Of a stretch of 15,916 bases of DNA, positions 15,599 through 15,916 are shown piece after piece. Source of the stretch: Desulfobacula sp. (GTDB lineage Bacteria; Desulfobacterota; Desulfobacteria; Desulfobacterales; Desulfobacteraceae); NCBI GenBank assembly GCA_027858355.1, contig JAQICW010000442.1, positions 1 through 15,916 on the forward strand. The letters run 5' to 3'. Position 1 is the first letter of the stretch. Each line of letters begins with the position of its first letter. A program made the translations under genes and the position numbers. The notes beneath the pieces are model-generated. The model ran no database searches. It had not been told where the DNA came from and saw nothing but the letters and a program-made list of their open reading frames with translations.

Positions 15599-15624
15599 CG
15601 GGAGTCTTTTTAAAAAGGCTCCCG
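15599..15624 (+). promoter_or_regulatory. intercistronic hairpin after the PLP lyase gene
   Basis: CGGGAG (15599-15604) pairs with CTCCCG (15619-15624). The inner CTTTTTAAAAAG continues the stem across a T-G wobble, giving about 11 pairs and a TTAA loop. No T-run follows, so it is a partial rather than classic terminator and probably sets mRNA stability or lowers expression of the next gene. It resembles the position of the hairpin at 1895-1942 in the transporter operon. Confidence 0.6.
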
Positions 15625-15655
15625 TTCATAGTTTCGTAATGAGGAATACAATCAG

Positions 15656-15797
15656 ATGACAGAAGAAAAAGAAAAAAATTGTTGGTATTTTAGGTGGAAT
15701 GGGCCCTGATGCAACCGTGGACCTGATGCAACGCATTATTCACTTGACACCGGCTTTGGATGATATCGATCATATCCGGTGTATTGTGGATAATAAT
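15656..15797 (+). pseudogene. aspartate/glutamate racemase family protein, 5' fragment with frameshift
   Basis: From 15675 the third frame reads KIVGILGGMGPDATVDLMQRI and on to DHIRCIVDNN, the start of a cofactor-independent Asp/Glu/hydantoin racemase. The GILGGMGP motif is diagnostic and should be followed by P-x-I-P-S-R. The ATG at 15656, with GAGGA 10 bases upstream, is in another frame: translation from it hits TGA after 17 codons. One base removed from the A7 run at 15672-15678 would restore a normal protein. The homology stops abruptly after DNN near 15797, where a reverse-strand pstC fragment begins. Only about 46 of an expected 230 or so residues are present. Its place suggests it would interconvert L- and D-forms of an intermediate for the PLP lyase (inference). 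Confidence 0.75.
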
Positions 15798-15916
15798 ATA
15801 TCAAACAGCTGCTGGATAAAGGGCGCCACCACCACCATGCCGAAAAAGCCGATCACAACGGACGGCATGGAAGCCATGAGTTCCACAATGGGTTTTACAA
15901 TTTCCGCCACCCTGGT
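15797..15916 (-). pseudogene. pstC: fragment of phosphate ABC transporter permease PstC, cut at a junction and by the window end
   Basis: On the minus strand, from the last base inward, 40 codons read as an internal part of PstC, the inner-membrane permease of the high-affinity phosphate importer. The recognisable piece is REIVKP-like VAEIVKPIVELMASMPSV, then a hydrophobic helix with GFFGMVVVAPFIQQLFDI. PstC normally continues with a PTGLN-like segment. Here the match ends at about 15797-15800, where racemase sequence begins in the other direction. The upstream part of pstC would lie beyond the window end. The rest of the pst operon is not in the window. Confidence 0.75.

Noticed and set aside
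15780..15916. A mobile element as the cause of the racemase/pstC junction
   Set aside because: No transposase fragment, terminal inverted repeat, target-site duplication or tRNA end is visible at the junction. The sequence goes directly from one gene to the other.

Overview
The window reads as a stretch of chromosome from an anaerobic Gram-negative bacterium. My best guess is a sulfate-reducing Desulfobacterota (Desulfobacteraceae-like). The guess rests on the gene mix: a sigma-54 two-component system, a UroD-like protein in an oligopeptide-type ABC operon, and a PylB-like radical SAM enzyme beside HisD-like and CuyA-like enzymes. The taxon is an inference; there is no rRNA or other marker gene.

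Layout. (1) 1-311 is a regulatory region with a good sigma-54 promoter at 191-206. (2) 312-6496 (+) is a compact operon: Tat-exported solute-binding protein, two permeases, a fused double ATPase, and an overlapping UroD/methyltransferase-fold protein. (3) 6528-10495 (-) is a two-component system whose genes overlap by 4 bp: a membrane histidine kinase with a periplasmic SBP_bac_3 domain, and an NtrC-type sigma-54 activator. (4) 10496-10976 is a long intergenic region with a second sigma-54 promoter at 10851-10866 and a 15-codon leader ORF that overlaps the next start codon. (5) 10977 onward (+) is an enzyme operon: a PylB-family radical SAM protein (methylornithine synthase family), a HisD/HpsN-type NAD-dependent dehydrogenase, a DegT-type PLP aminotransferase (broken here), a D-cysteine desulfhydrase/CuyA-type PLP lyase, and the start of an Asp/Glu racemase (frameshifted and truncated). 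(6) From about 15797 to the end the sequence is a piece of pstC, the phosphate permease gene, on the opposite strand.

Working model (inference). The sensor kinase detects a small amino-acid-like molecule and phosphorylates the activator, which switches on both flanking sigma-54 promoters. One operon imports a compound and the other processes it. The radical SAM protein keeps the PylB cluster cysteines and, as far as I can recall the family, all its substrate-contacting residues. No pylC, pylD, pylS, pylT or mttB is visible, so this looks like a use of PylB chemistry outside pyrrolysine synthesis. The HpsN-like and CuyA-like enzymes also raise the possibility of C3-sulfonate or related amino-acid catabolism. 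No pathway can be assigned from the sequence alone.

Caveat. Three lesions lie in the last 2.2 kb: an internal deletion in the aminotransferase gene, a +1 frameshift in the racemase gene, and an abrupt racemase/pstC junction. They could reflect operon decay and rearrangement, or a poor or chimeric assembly near a contig end.
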